The notes below the pieces were generated by a model. The model was not told the origin of the DNA. It was given only the letters and a program-made list of their open reading frames with translations, and searched no databases. A stretch of 7,701 nucleotides of DNA from Bacteroidota bacterium. GTDB lineage: Bacteria; Bacteroidota; Bacteroidia; Chitinophagales; LD1. Positions 1 to 6,155 of the stretch are shown piece by piece. The stretch lies in contig JAQBNQ010000186.1 in the NCBI GenBank assembly GCA_028288545.1, positions 1 to 7,701 of the forward strand, in the 5' to 3' direction. The position numbers and the translations under genes are program-made. Position 1 is the stretch's first letter, and every line of letters begins with the position of its first letter.

Positions 1-125
1 AATACTATCATAGCTCCTTTCGAAATGCTACCGGGTAGCTTGTCAAAGGCAATTTCGAGTCCGATGCCAAGCATTAGAGGGAAGGCTACGCGCAGCATGG
101 GTATTTCGCTCCAAAACGATCTCAT
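1..125 (-). CDS. ComEC/Rec2-family DNA-uptake channel, N-terminal fragment
   Basis: This is the first 41 codons of a minus-strand gene that runs off the left edge of the window, starting at an ATG at 125-123. The peptide begins MRSFWSEIPMLRVAFPLMLG and continues with a GLEIAFDKLPG segment. A short amphipathic lead with Trp and Pro, followed at once by a hydrophobic helix rich in Leu/Gly, is how Bacteroidota ComEC proteins usually begin. ComEC forms the inner-membrane channel through which single-stranded DNA enters during natural transformation. The comF gene only about 0.9 kb away, in the same block, supports the reading. Only the N-terminus is visible and no catalytic or competence-domain residue can be checked, so another polytopic membrane protein is possible. 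Confidence 0.5.
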   Translation of the reverse strand, partial: MRSFWSEIPMLRVAFPLMLGIGLEIAFDKLPGSISKGAMIV

Positions 126-235
126 AGCTATACTTTGAAATTGCTTATTAAATTTAGCACTTGAAAATAAGATAGAATGGTGATTTTCATTATCATCATA
201 ACAAGAAATGATTAATACCTGAAATAAATAAAACA

Positions 236-970
236 GTGCTTGCCCATATCAATTTATATAATCTGATCTTTCTTGATATAGAAACTGTTCCGCAGTTTGG
301 TTCATTTGCCGAATTGAGCGGACCTATGAAGGAGTTATGGGCTATAAAGCACTCCACCTTACGCAGCGAGAATGAAACACCGGAGGAAGGTTATTTGAAG
401 CGGGCAGGTGTTTACTCTGAGTTTGCGAAGATCATTTGCATCTCTATGGGGTTCATTCATTATGACAAGGACGCAAACCGGAAAATATTCAGGGTGAAGT
501 CTATTTCGGGCGAGGATGAGAAAATGCTGCTGGAGGAATTTATAGCCACGCTGGGCAAAAGCTTTGCTGATACCGAACGTTATCATTTTTGCGGGCACAA
601 CATCCGCGAATTTGATATGCCTTTTATTTCGCGCCGGCTGCTTATCAATCAACTGGACCTGCCCGAAATGTTTGACGTGGCTGGGAAACGCCCCTGGGAA
701 ATGCCCGACGTGGATACGATGCAGTTGTGGAAGTTTGGAGACTATAAGAACTATACTTCGTTGAAATTGCTGGCAGAAGTTTTTGGAATCCCTACACCTA
801 AGGACGATATTGACGGTAAAGATGTTTGCCGCGTTTACTGGCAGGAGAAGGGACTTGCGCGCATTGTTGAATATTGCCAAAAGGATGTAGTAACAGTGGC
901 GAGGCTATTGCTGAAGTTTAAGGGCGATAAGGAGATACTAAGCGACGAGCAAATTATTATTGTGAAATAA
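236..970 (+). CDS. DEDDy 3'-5' exonuclease, predicted PolB-like family
   Basis: This is a 244-residue RNase H-fold exonuclease of the DnaQ/PolB proofreading type, expected to remove nucleotides from 3' DNA ends in the cytosol. All five catalytic positions are visible. ExoI is FLDIET (Asp14, Glu16), ExoII is GHNIREFD (Asp127), and ExoIII is YCQKDVV (Tyr213, Asp217). The Tyr four residues before the last Asp makes it DEDDy rather than DEDDh. The protein has no polymerase domain and its length fits the stand-alone PolB-like exonuclease family (DNA_pol_B_exo2). The start is a GTG, because the frame is closed by a TGA at 209-211 and holds no ATG before the ExoI motif. An A at -3 and an A-rich leader suit Bacteroidota initiation. 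It lies between a divergent comEC-like gene and comF (80 bases downstream, same strand), which hints at a role with incoming or recombining DNA. That link is inferred. Confidence 0.85.
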   Translation: MLAHINLYNLIFLDIETVPQFGSFAELSGPMKELWAIKHSTLRSENETPEEGYLKRAGVYSEFAKIICISMGFIHYDKDANRKIFRVKSISGEDEKMLLEEFIATLGKSFADTERYHFCGHNIREFDMPFISRRLLINQLDLPEMFDVAGKRPWEMPDVDTMQLWKFGDYKNYTSLKLLAEVFGIPTPKDDIDGKDVCRVYWQEKGLARIVEYCQKDVVTVARLLLKFKGDKEILSDEQIIIVK

Positions 971-1004
971 ATCCTTGTTCGCATATTTATAATTAAAGGC
1001 TGGC

Positions 1005-1020
1005 CACAGATTCACAGATT
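1005..1020 (+). repeat. Tandem 8-mer CACAGATT x2
   Basis: CACAGATT occurs twice head to tail between the exonuclease stop and the comF start, followed by a degenerate third part (AACACAAAAATT). Similar CACAGATT-type short repeats are scattered between genes in many bacterial genomes. No function is assigned here. Confidence 0.6.
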
Positions 1021-1035
1021 AACACAAAAATTCTG

Positions 1036-1050
1036 TTGGTTTGATACCAA
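1036..1050 (+). repeat. Small inverted repeat abutting the comF start
   Basis: TTGGT, a five-base loop (TTGAT), then ACCAA, with the last base directly before the comF ATG. The five-base-pair stem is weak, but it would place the leader next to the start codon in a hairpin. It may be a chance occurrence. Confidence 0.3.
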
Positions 1051-1758
1051 ATGAGACAAACAATAATCGAATATCTTACTGACCTTTTTGACCTCTTTTA
1101 TCCGAATGTTTGTGTTGCCTGCTCGGGCAAATTGATGAGTGGCGAGGAGGTTTTGTGTTTTAAATGCGAAAGCGAATTGCCGCAGTCCGAACACTGGAAT
1201 AATCCGGAAAATACTTTGATGAAACGTTTTTGGGGAAGAGTTGACGTACAAGGTGCGGCAACCTTATTTCAATTTCAGAAAGGCGAAAATGTACAGCAGC
1301 TTTTGCACCAGCTTAAATACCGCGGAAGAAAAGATGTGGGCGATTACCTGGGCAAAATGTTTGGCCATTTGCTGAAGCAGGAAAACTCAGTGATAAAAAA
1401 TATTGATTTGATAGTACCGGTGCCATTGCATTGGAAAAAACTGAAAAAGCGGGGCTATAACCAATGCGATCCTTTTGCCGAGGCGCTGTCAACTACGCTT
1501 AATATACCGTGGTCGTCTACCGCCCTTGAGAGGGTTCATGAAAACGTTTCGCAGACAGGAATAAACAGATTTGACCGCTACGGTAATGTGGCTCATATAT
1601 TTTCGGTTGCAGATGCAACGCAATTAAAAGGGAAACACATTTTATTGGTGGATGATGTGGTTACAACCGGCGCAACTGCCGAGGCCTGCCTGCAAACTAT
1701 TCTATCAGTTGAAAATACGAAGGTGAGTTTTGCCGCCATTGCTGTGGCCTTGAGATAG
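1051..1758 (+). CDS. comF: ComF family amidophosphoribosyltransferase-like protein
   Basis: This 235-residue protein has the full ComF layout. An N-terminal four-cysteine zinc-binding pair (Cys21-x2-Cys24 and Cys36-x2-Cys39) precedes a type I phosphoribosyltransferase domain. The conserved segment VPVPLHWKKLKKRGYNQ lies at residues 122-138, and the PRPP-binding loop LLVDDVVTTGAT at 198-209 with Asp201-Asp202. In naturally competent bacteria ComF is needed for transformation and is thought to act on the cytosolic side, handling incoming single-stranded DNA with the recombination machinery. Its enzymatic substrate is unsettled. The ATG at 1051 gives the usual length and leaves the zinc motif intact. 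The gene follows the exonuclease by 80 bases on the same strand with no terminator visible between them, so co-transcription is possible. A strong hairpin lies 23 bases after its stop. Confidence 0.93.
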   Translation: MRQTIIEYLTDLFDLFYPNVCVACSGKLMSGEEVLCFKCESELPQSEHWNNPENTLMKRFWGRVDVQGAATLFQFQKGENVQQLLHQLKYRGRKDVGDYLGKMFGHLLKQENSVIKNIDLIVPVPLHWKKLKKRGYNQCDPFAEALSTTLNIPWSSTALERVHENVSQTGINRFDRYGNVAHIFSVADATQLKGKHILLVDDVVTTGATAEACLQTILSVENTKVSFAAIAVALR

Positions 1759-1781
1759 ATCTATTGGCTGTGCATAAAAAC

Positions 1782-1816
1782 AAAAGAGCCGGTCAAAAAA
1801 ATTGACCGGCTCTTTT
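1782..1816. terminator. Bidirectional intrinsic terminator
   Basis: A perfect 15-bp stem, AAAAGAGCCGGTCAA paired with TTGACCGGCTCTTTT, closes on an A5 loop. The core is GC-rich and the outer four pairs are A-T, so each strand ends in a run of U (TTTT then AA on plus, TTTT-G-TTTTT on minus). It sits between convergent genes, 23 bases after the comF stop and 15 bases after the lipoprotein stop at 1832, and should end transcription from both sides. Confidence 0.92.
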
Positions 1817-1831
1817 AATGTTCATTTATAA

Positions 1832-2479
1832 TTATTTAGAGAATGACCATGTATCGGTCGTAGTAGATACTACATTTGTTGTAACATTATCATTACCTTG
1901 GGCTACTGTATTTTTAGAATTACTAGAGGGATTGTAACTCCAGGTCATAGAACTTTTAGACAGCTTTATCATAACATTTCCGTATTTATTTAGTTGAATC
2001 TGGTCTTTAACGCTTCCGTCTTCCAGCCAAGCCCAGTCATCAGTGGAACCAGTTGTGGAAGGCACTGCGGTGGTAAAATTCGTTATTTGCCCCGGTACAC
2101 CATTTGTGGTTACTTGGTCAGAAACCGGATTGCCAGTATTAGATGTTGTGTAAGTACCACCTTTGGTGAAAGAGTAGGTACTGGCATTTTTATAAATTTG
2201 TGTTTCAACAGTGGTTGAAGTAGTAGTGCCCACGGTGGTGGTGGTGGTCGTTACGGTTTCTACGCCATTGGCGAGTACATCAAGCACATCCGTTGTAACT
2301 GTAGTGTTGTTTGCAACTGCTACCTGAAAAGTAGTGCTAGTTACGGTTTTGGTTTCCAAAGAGTAACTGTTCAAGGTCCAGGTTCCACTTGTTAACCACT
2401 TTGTGTAGTTTTCCTTAGAGCAACCTGCCATAAGAACTAAAAGTGATAATGCTAAAAATACTTTGCTAAATTTTTTCAT
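1832..2479 (-). CDS. Thr/Ser-rich lipoprotein of unknown function
   Basis: This 215-residue protein starts with a lipoprotein signal peptide: Lys2-Lys3, a hydrophobic stretch to residue 16, then a lipobox LMAGC with the acylated Cys20. The mature protein begins CSKEN. A charged segment right after the Cys is seen in surface-exported Bacteroidota lipoproteins, though it is not an exact match to a defined export signal. The body is unusually rich in Thr, Ser and Val (alternating VETVT and TTSTT stretches around residues 72-93), as expected for exposed beta-strands. An early WTLNSYSLET segment and a closing WSFSK recall lipocalin-like small lipoproteins, but no catalytic or ligand site can be named. 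The gene is convergent with comF and shares its terminator. The ATG at 2479 is fixed by the signal peptide. The coding assignment is firm and the function unknown. Confidence 0.85.
   Translation of the reverse strand: MKKFSKVFLALSLLVLMAGCSKENYTKWLTSGTWTLNSYSLETKTVTSTTFQVAVANNTTVTTDVLDVLANGVETVTTTTTTVGTTTSTTVETQIYKNASTYSFTKGGTYTTSNTGNPVSDQVTTNGVPGQITNFTTAVPSTTGSTDDWAWLEDGSVKDQIQLNKYGNVMIKLSKSSMTWSYNPSSNSKNTVAQGNDNVTTNVVSTTTDTWSFSK
2234..2248 (-). repeat. In-frame (ACC)5 microsatellite in the lipoprotein gene
   Basis: Five perfect GGT units on the plus strand read as ACC ACC ACC ACC ACC in the lipoprotein, encoding five of the six Thr in VTTTTTTV. The unit is three bases, so slippage would change the length of the Thr run without breaking the frame. 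Confidence 0.75.
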
Positions 2480-2513
2480 GTAAGCTGTTTTTTATCGGGT
2501 TAGTTAATGAGCC

Positions 2514-2522
2514 GCAAATACA
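2514..2522 (-). promoter_or_regulatory. Possible -7 element for the lipoprotein gene
   Basis: On the minus strand TGTATTTGC lies 34 bases before the lipoprotein ATG. It matches the Bacteroidota -7 consensus TAnnTTTG at all fixed positions except the second. No TTTG is found at the expected -33 distance, so support is partial. Confidence 0.35.
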
Positions 2523-2592
2523 CAAAAAAAAACTCACATATTACGCTTGTTAATTGTTAAAATTTAAATAAAGGTGGGGATTTTGCAACATT

Positions 2593-2611
2593 TTCTTCAG
2601 AATATGAAGAA
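2593..2611. repeat. Inverted repeat after the propeller gene
   Basis: TTCTTCA, loop GAATA, TGAAGAA: a perfect seven-pair stem that begins 28 bases past the stop of the GloVer-repeat gene. It could protect or end that transcript, but on the minus strand it is followed by AAAATG rather than a U run, so it is not a typical intrinsic terminator. Confidence 0.35.
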
Positions 2612-2638
2612 TTCGCATCCGTTTTGGAAAGCCGATTC

Positions 2639-4048
2639 CTAAATTTTAGTAAACCTGGTTCTTAGAAATTCCTGCCCTTTTTGCATTTCTATAAAGTAAA
2701 TGCCGGGCCTAAGATCACTGATTTGAAGCTGATTTTCGTATTTAGTTACCAAAAGCAATTGGCCCTTGGAATCGTATATCTTTAGTGATTCTGCCTTAAA
2801 ACCATTGTAACCAATCATTACCTGGCTGGTAGCCGGATTGGGATATAGGGATATTTGTTCGGCTGAAACATTGGCAATGCCGGTTGTGCCTGCGAGTTCC
2901 AGCAAATTGCTCATAGGATTATCGCCAGCAGCAGGGCCACAATCCCGTACAACTTCATAATTATCAGAACTTATATTGTAATCGTAAATCACTCCAGTTC
3001 CATTGGCACCTCCTTGGCTGGTCATACCATAAAGAAGGTCATCGCTTCCCTGGATCATACTACCAAACGGCACAGCGCCCTGGGGGCCATTAAAACTGTA
3101 CAAGTTAGCATAGCCATTTGTAGAAACATTATACTTAAAAATTACACCGTAGTTATGATCGCCGCCATAAAGCGAAACTCCATATAATACACCATTGTTA
3201 GCCTGAACCAATGAACTGCTCGGATATGATCCATTTACTCCATTAAAATCATACAATTTGTGCCAGCGGTATGAGGCAATATCAAAATTAAAGAGAGTGC
3301 CCATATTGTCGGCGCCTCCCCAGGTTGTCATACCATACAGTTTATTATCGCTCGCCTGAATTAGTTTGCAATTAGTAGGCAAAGCTCCGTTAGTAGCAGG
3401 GTTAAAATCGAATAATTTAGAAATACCGACACCCAGTGTGTAGCTATACATTACACCGGCATTATATGCTCCACCCTGGCGCGTTAATCCGTAAAGTTTA
3501 TTGTTCGAAGCCTGCATAAGCCCCTGCGGGTTTTCGCCATTGGTGCTGTCAAAGTCAAAAAGTTTGGTAAAGCTGTCATTTGACAGATCGTAGCTGTAAA
3601 CAATACCTGAGCCCTGCAAAGCTGTACCGGTTTTATGCAATCCTCCTGCTTCGGTGGTGCCATAAATTTTGCCATCGGTAGAAAGTACCAGGTCGCGTGG
3701 TGCCCAACCTGATACAGAATCAAAGTCGTGCAGTTTTACATACTGATTTGTGGTGAGGTCGAAACTGAATAATACTCCGTAATTATATTGTCCACCTGCG
3801 GTGGTGGTACCATATAATTTATCCCCGGGGCCTTCAACCATATTACCCGAAGGATTAGCGCCGTTTGCACCGGTAAAAGTTACTGCTACTGCACCATTGC
3901 TGCCATCGGGATTTACTTTATAAATCACTCCCTTATTACTGGAGCCACCGCTAAGCATTGTACCCCATAATGCTTTTTCACCGGCATTAACATAACCAAA
4001 ACGCAATAAGCCAAGCGTAAGAGTTAAGGTAAGGTAAAGCGGTTTCAT
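2639..4048 (-). CDS. Secreted seven-repeat GloVer beta-propeller protein with T9SS sorting domain
   Basis: This 469-residue exported protein has a signal peptide at about residues 1-22 (cleavage after VNA). Seven repeats follow, each centred on a 'LYG.T..GG....GV.F.Y' core. The aromatic-Gly pairs are at 28-29, 79-80, 129-130, 186-187, 238-239, 289-290 and 340-341, so the period is about 51 residues with one longer unit. Most units close with 'KL.DF' and the next opens with 'NG..P...L'. This matches the GloVer tandem repeat family, and seven units fit a seven-bladed propeller. Residues about 399-469 form a T9SS type A sorting domain: LYPNPA (401-406), LKIYDSKGQ (422-430) and LRPGIYFIE (446-454). 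The protein is therefore expected to cross the outer membrane by T9SS and be released or anchored. No enzyme active site is visible, so a binding role is more likely. It has its own promoter-like site upstream. Confidence 0.9.
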   Translation of the reverse strand: MKPLYLTLTLTLGLLRFGYVNAGEKALWGTMLSGGSSNKGVIYKVNPDGSNGAVAVTFTGANGANPSGNMVEGPGDKLYGTTTAGGQYNYGVLFSFDLTTNQYVKLHDFDSVSGWAPRDLVLSTDGKIYGTTEAGGLHKTGTALQGSGIVYSYDLSNDSFTKLFDFDSTNGENPQGLMQASNNKLYGLTRQGGAYNAGVMYSYTLGVGISKLFDFNPATNGALPTNCKLIQASDNKLYGMTTWGGADNMGTLFNFDIASYRWHKLYDFNGVNGSYPSSSLVQANNGVLYGVSLYGGDHNYGVIFKYNVSTNGYANLYSFNGPQGAVPFGSMIQGSDDLLYGMTSQGGANGTGVIYDYNISSDNYEVVRDCGPAAGDNPMSNLLELAGTTGIANVSAEQISLYPNPATSQVMIGYNGFKAESLKIYDSKGQLLLVTKYENQLQISDLRPGIYFIEMQKGQEFLRTRFTKI

Positions 4049-4106
4049 AGCTCAAAAATTTAAAGCTTAACTACTGGTTCAAGTAGAAGTTAGGCCATCG
4101 CTATGC

Positions 4107-4134
4107 TAAAGTTATATAATTTATTCGGGACAAA
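4107..4134 (-). promoter_or_regulatory. Probable promoter of the GloVer-repeat gene
   Basis: On the minus strand a TTTG (4134-4131) is followed after 16 bases by TAACTTTA (4114-4107), close to the Bacteroidota pair TTTG / TAnnTTTG. The spacer is slightly short and the last base of the -7 element differs. It would give a leader of roughly 50 bases before the ATG at 4048 and would separate this gene from the redox operon upstream. Confidence 0.45.
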
Positions 4135-4176
4135 TAAAAATTTTGAAGGTAATTTTTAAGTAAAAGTACGCTGCCA

Positions 4177-5385
4177 TCACTTTTGGACATGTTCGGGTCT
4201 AAAGCCCATTCCTACAATTCGGGCCGGAATACGGGTTAAAAAGGGGAATATCCGGAAAAGCCAAAGTGGAATAGCCATCCACTTGTTAGTTCGATTTAAA
4301 TTAGGGTTCACTATCCTATTATGAATAATTACCTGGATGTTTTGAATCCATTGTGCCGGCCTGGCGCGGCGCTGCTGAAGCTGCTTAAGCAATTCAACAG
4401 GCACAGGCCCTTTTGGTAGTGCTTCTGATAAAAGGTTTGCGGTAGCCACAGCATCCTGAATGGCCAGGTTAATGCCTACCCCGCCAACCGGTGACATGGC
4501 ATGTGCCGCATCGCCAATACATATTAATCCTGGCAGATACCATTGTTGTAAATGATTTATTTGCACTGTAAGTAACTTAATATCATCCCAGGTGGCAATA
4601 CTGCTAACATTCAAATTGAGGGCCGGTGCCAAACTGATAATGTTTGCCCTGAAATTTTCCAGGCCCTGCCTCTTTATCTCCTCAAATTTTCCTTTAGGAA
4701 TTATATAGCCGCACTGAAAGTAAGTAGCCCTGTCAGTGAGCACCATCATTTTGTTGTTGTTTATATACCCCAGTGATTGTTCAATCAAAGCAGGGTCTTT
4801 AGGGATATGTAACCAAAGCACATCAATAGGCACTCCTGATTCAACCACCTTTAAATCCGCCAACTGCCGTATTACGGAACTCCGGCCATCGGCACCAACT
4901 ACCAGGTTAGTGTAAACATTTATTTCTCCCTGCGGTGTTTTCGCTTTTACACCGGTTACAATTCCGTTTTCTTTAATAAGATCGTTTACTTCTGCCTCTT
5001 TGATAATTCTAAATTGTTTGAATTTGCTTCCTTGTTCAGCTAAAAAGTTAAGAAAGTCCCATTGGGGCATAAGGGCAATGTATTTGCACTGCACCGGCAA
5101 ATGAGAAAAGTCGCAAACCTTAACGGCCTTATTGCCAAAATTTATTTTAAGCCTTGGAAGTTTCTGGTGCGGGATCTTTAAGAACTGATCAAGCAAATCC
5201 AGTTCGTGCATTAACTGAAGCGCGGAAGGGTGAATTGTATCTCCGCGAAAGTCGCGAAAAAAGTCTTTATGTTTTTCAAGTATTACAACTTCAACCCCTG
5301 CCCGTGCCAACAGATAACCTAACATAACACCGGCAGGTCCGCCGCCGGTAATACAACAATCGCATTTAATTTTTTCCACCATCAT
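4177..5385 (-). CDS. Group A FAD-dependent monooxygenase
   Basis: This 402-residue flavoprotein has the p-hydroxybenzoate-hydroxylase fold. Three FAD signatures are visible: a Rossmann GGGPAG (14-19) with ribose-binding Glu37, the DG motif GADGRSS (164-170), and the GD motif IGDAAHAMSPVGGVGIN (290-306). An RGDTIHPS segment (47-54) follows the first FAD strand, as in many bacterial members. Such enzymes use NAD(P)H and O2 to hydroxylate or epoxidise a small substrate in the cytosol. The substrate cannot be read from the sequence. Length is normal and no key residue is missing. The C-terminal 50 residues are basic and aromatic (IPLWLFRIFPFLTRIPARI) and may touch the membrane surface. The start ATG overlaps the stop of the molybdoenzyme gene by four bases, so this is the last gene of a coupled three-gene operon. 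The adjacent second ATG is an equally possible start. Confidence 0.88.
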   Translation of the reverse strand: MMVEKIKCDCCITGGGPAGVMLGYLLARAGVEVVILEKHKDFFRDFRGDTIHPSALQLMHELDLLDQFLKIPHQKLPRLKINFGNKAVKVCDFSHLPVQCKYIALMPQWDFLNFLAEQGSKFKQFRIIKEAEVNDLIKENGIVTGVKAKTPQGEINVYTNLVVGADGRSSVIRQLADLKVVESGVPIDVLWLHIPKDPALIEQSLGYINNNKMMVLTDRATYFQCGYIIPKGKFEEIKRQGLENFRANIISLAPALNLNVSSIATWDDIKLLTVQINHLQQWYLPGLICIGDAAHAMSPVGGVGINLAIQDAVATANLLSEALPKGPVPVELLKQLQQRRARPAQWIQNIQVIIHNRIVNPNLNRTNKWMAIPLWLFRIFPFLTRIPARIVGMGFRPEHVQK

Positions 5386-6155
5386 AAACCCGCGTAATAA
5401 TCATAACCCCGTTCGGCCCAATAGTCTTTAGGCTTTTCACTACTTAAATAAATTGTGCCAATGCGCTTTAAGCTTTTAATACCATACTTAACCGGAATTA
5501 TCATTCGCAAGGGATAACCCTGGTTCATTGGCAGTGGTTGGCCGTTCATTTCGTAACACAGCAGCGTTTGCGGGTGCATAGCACTAGGCATATCAATGCC
5601 TACATAATATTCGCCATCGGGAGTTGTAAAGCCAACATAGTTCAAAGTAGTATCCAAATGGCAGAAGGCCGCAAAATCCCTATACCTCACTCCCGCCCAG
5701 CGGGTAACCTGGCTCCAGCCTTCCACACATTTAAAATCAAACACCACTTCGGTTTTTGGCAGCTTTTTTATTTCGCTTAATGAAACCAGTAGTGTATCGC
5801 CTGGATTTCGTACTACATGTAATTGCCAGTTTGCGGTGTCATTGTCGTTAGTCAAACCAATGTTACCGTTTACCCTGACCTTCTTTGCCGCCATTTCAAC
5901 CGGAAAGGTTTTTGCAAGATGATTGCCGCTAAATGCTTTGTTGAATATTTTTTCGTTTGCTTCTAATACCTGCCTTAACGGTTTTTGTACCCCTCCACGG
6001 GGTCCCGGCAGTTCGGGCTGATGATATAACCACGTCCACGTAAAATACCCGAGCACCGCAAACAGACTCAATACCATAAACGAAAGAACTGTACGCCGCG
6101 TTATTTGTTGCTGCACGGTAAGTTCCTTCCCCGGTTTGAATATTTTAAAGGCCAT
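5382..6155 (-). CDS. Membrane-anchored molybdopterin oxidoreductase, sulfite oxidase/MsrP fold
   Basis: This 257-residue protein has one N-terminal hydrophobic segment (about 23-43) followed by a periplasmic domain of the Oxidored_molyb family. The likely molybdenum ligand is Cys143 in FKCVEGWSQ, matching the RCVExW motif of YedY/MsrP. GYPLRMIIPVKYGIKSLKRI near the C-terminus is the typical cofactor-binding segment of the family. The helix is preceded by ITRRTVLSF (18-26), close to a twin-arginine motif, which fits export of a folded Mo-cofactor protein. No clear signal peptidase site follows, so the helix may stay as an anchor. Relatives reduce protein methionine sulfoxide or oxidise/reduce small S- or N-oxides. 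The substrate here is unknown. It overlaps the cytochrome b gene by 11 bases and the FAD gene by 4, so it is the middle gene of the operon. Confidence 0.88.
   Translation of the reverse strand: MAFKIFKPGKELTVQQQITRRTVLSFMVLSLFAVLGYFTWTWLYHQPELPGPRGGVQKPLRQVLEANEKIFNKAFSGNHLAKTFPVEMAAKKVRVNGNIGLTNDNDTANWQLHVVRNPGDTLLVSLSEIKKLPKTEVVFDFKCVEGWSQVTRWAGVRYRDFAAFCHLDTTLNYVGFTTPDGEYYVGIDMPSAMHPQTLLCYEMNGQPLPMNQGYPLRMIIPVKYGIKSLKRIGTIYLSSEKPKDYWAERGYDYYAGL

Noticed and set aside
149..156. TAAATTTA as a -7 element for the comEC-like gene
   Set aside because: It is a palindrome in A/T-rich sequence and no TTTG lies at the right distance on either strand.
359..880. A 173-codon open frame antisense to the exonuclease
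   Set aside because: It lies wholly opposite a gene with all catalytic motifs, has no domain signature or leader, and is explained by the codon pattern of the real gene.
2700..4000. Regular spacing of similar DNA segments, as in a CRISPR array or DNA tandem repeat
   Set aside because: The similarity is at protein level only (about 51-residue units with varied codons), within one intact coding frame; no identical DNA repeats or spacers are present.
4136..4157. AAAAATT / AATTTTT stem after the redox operon as a terminator
   Set aside because: All pairs are A-T with an eight-base loop, so the hairpin would be very weak; it overlaps the promoter region of the next gene.
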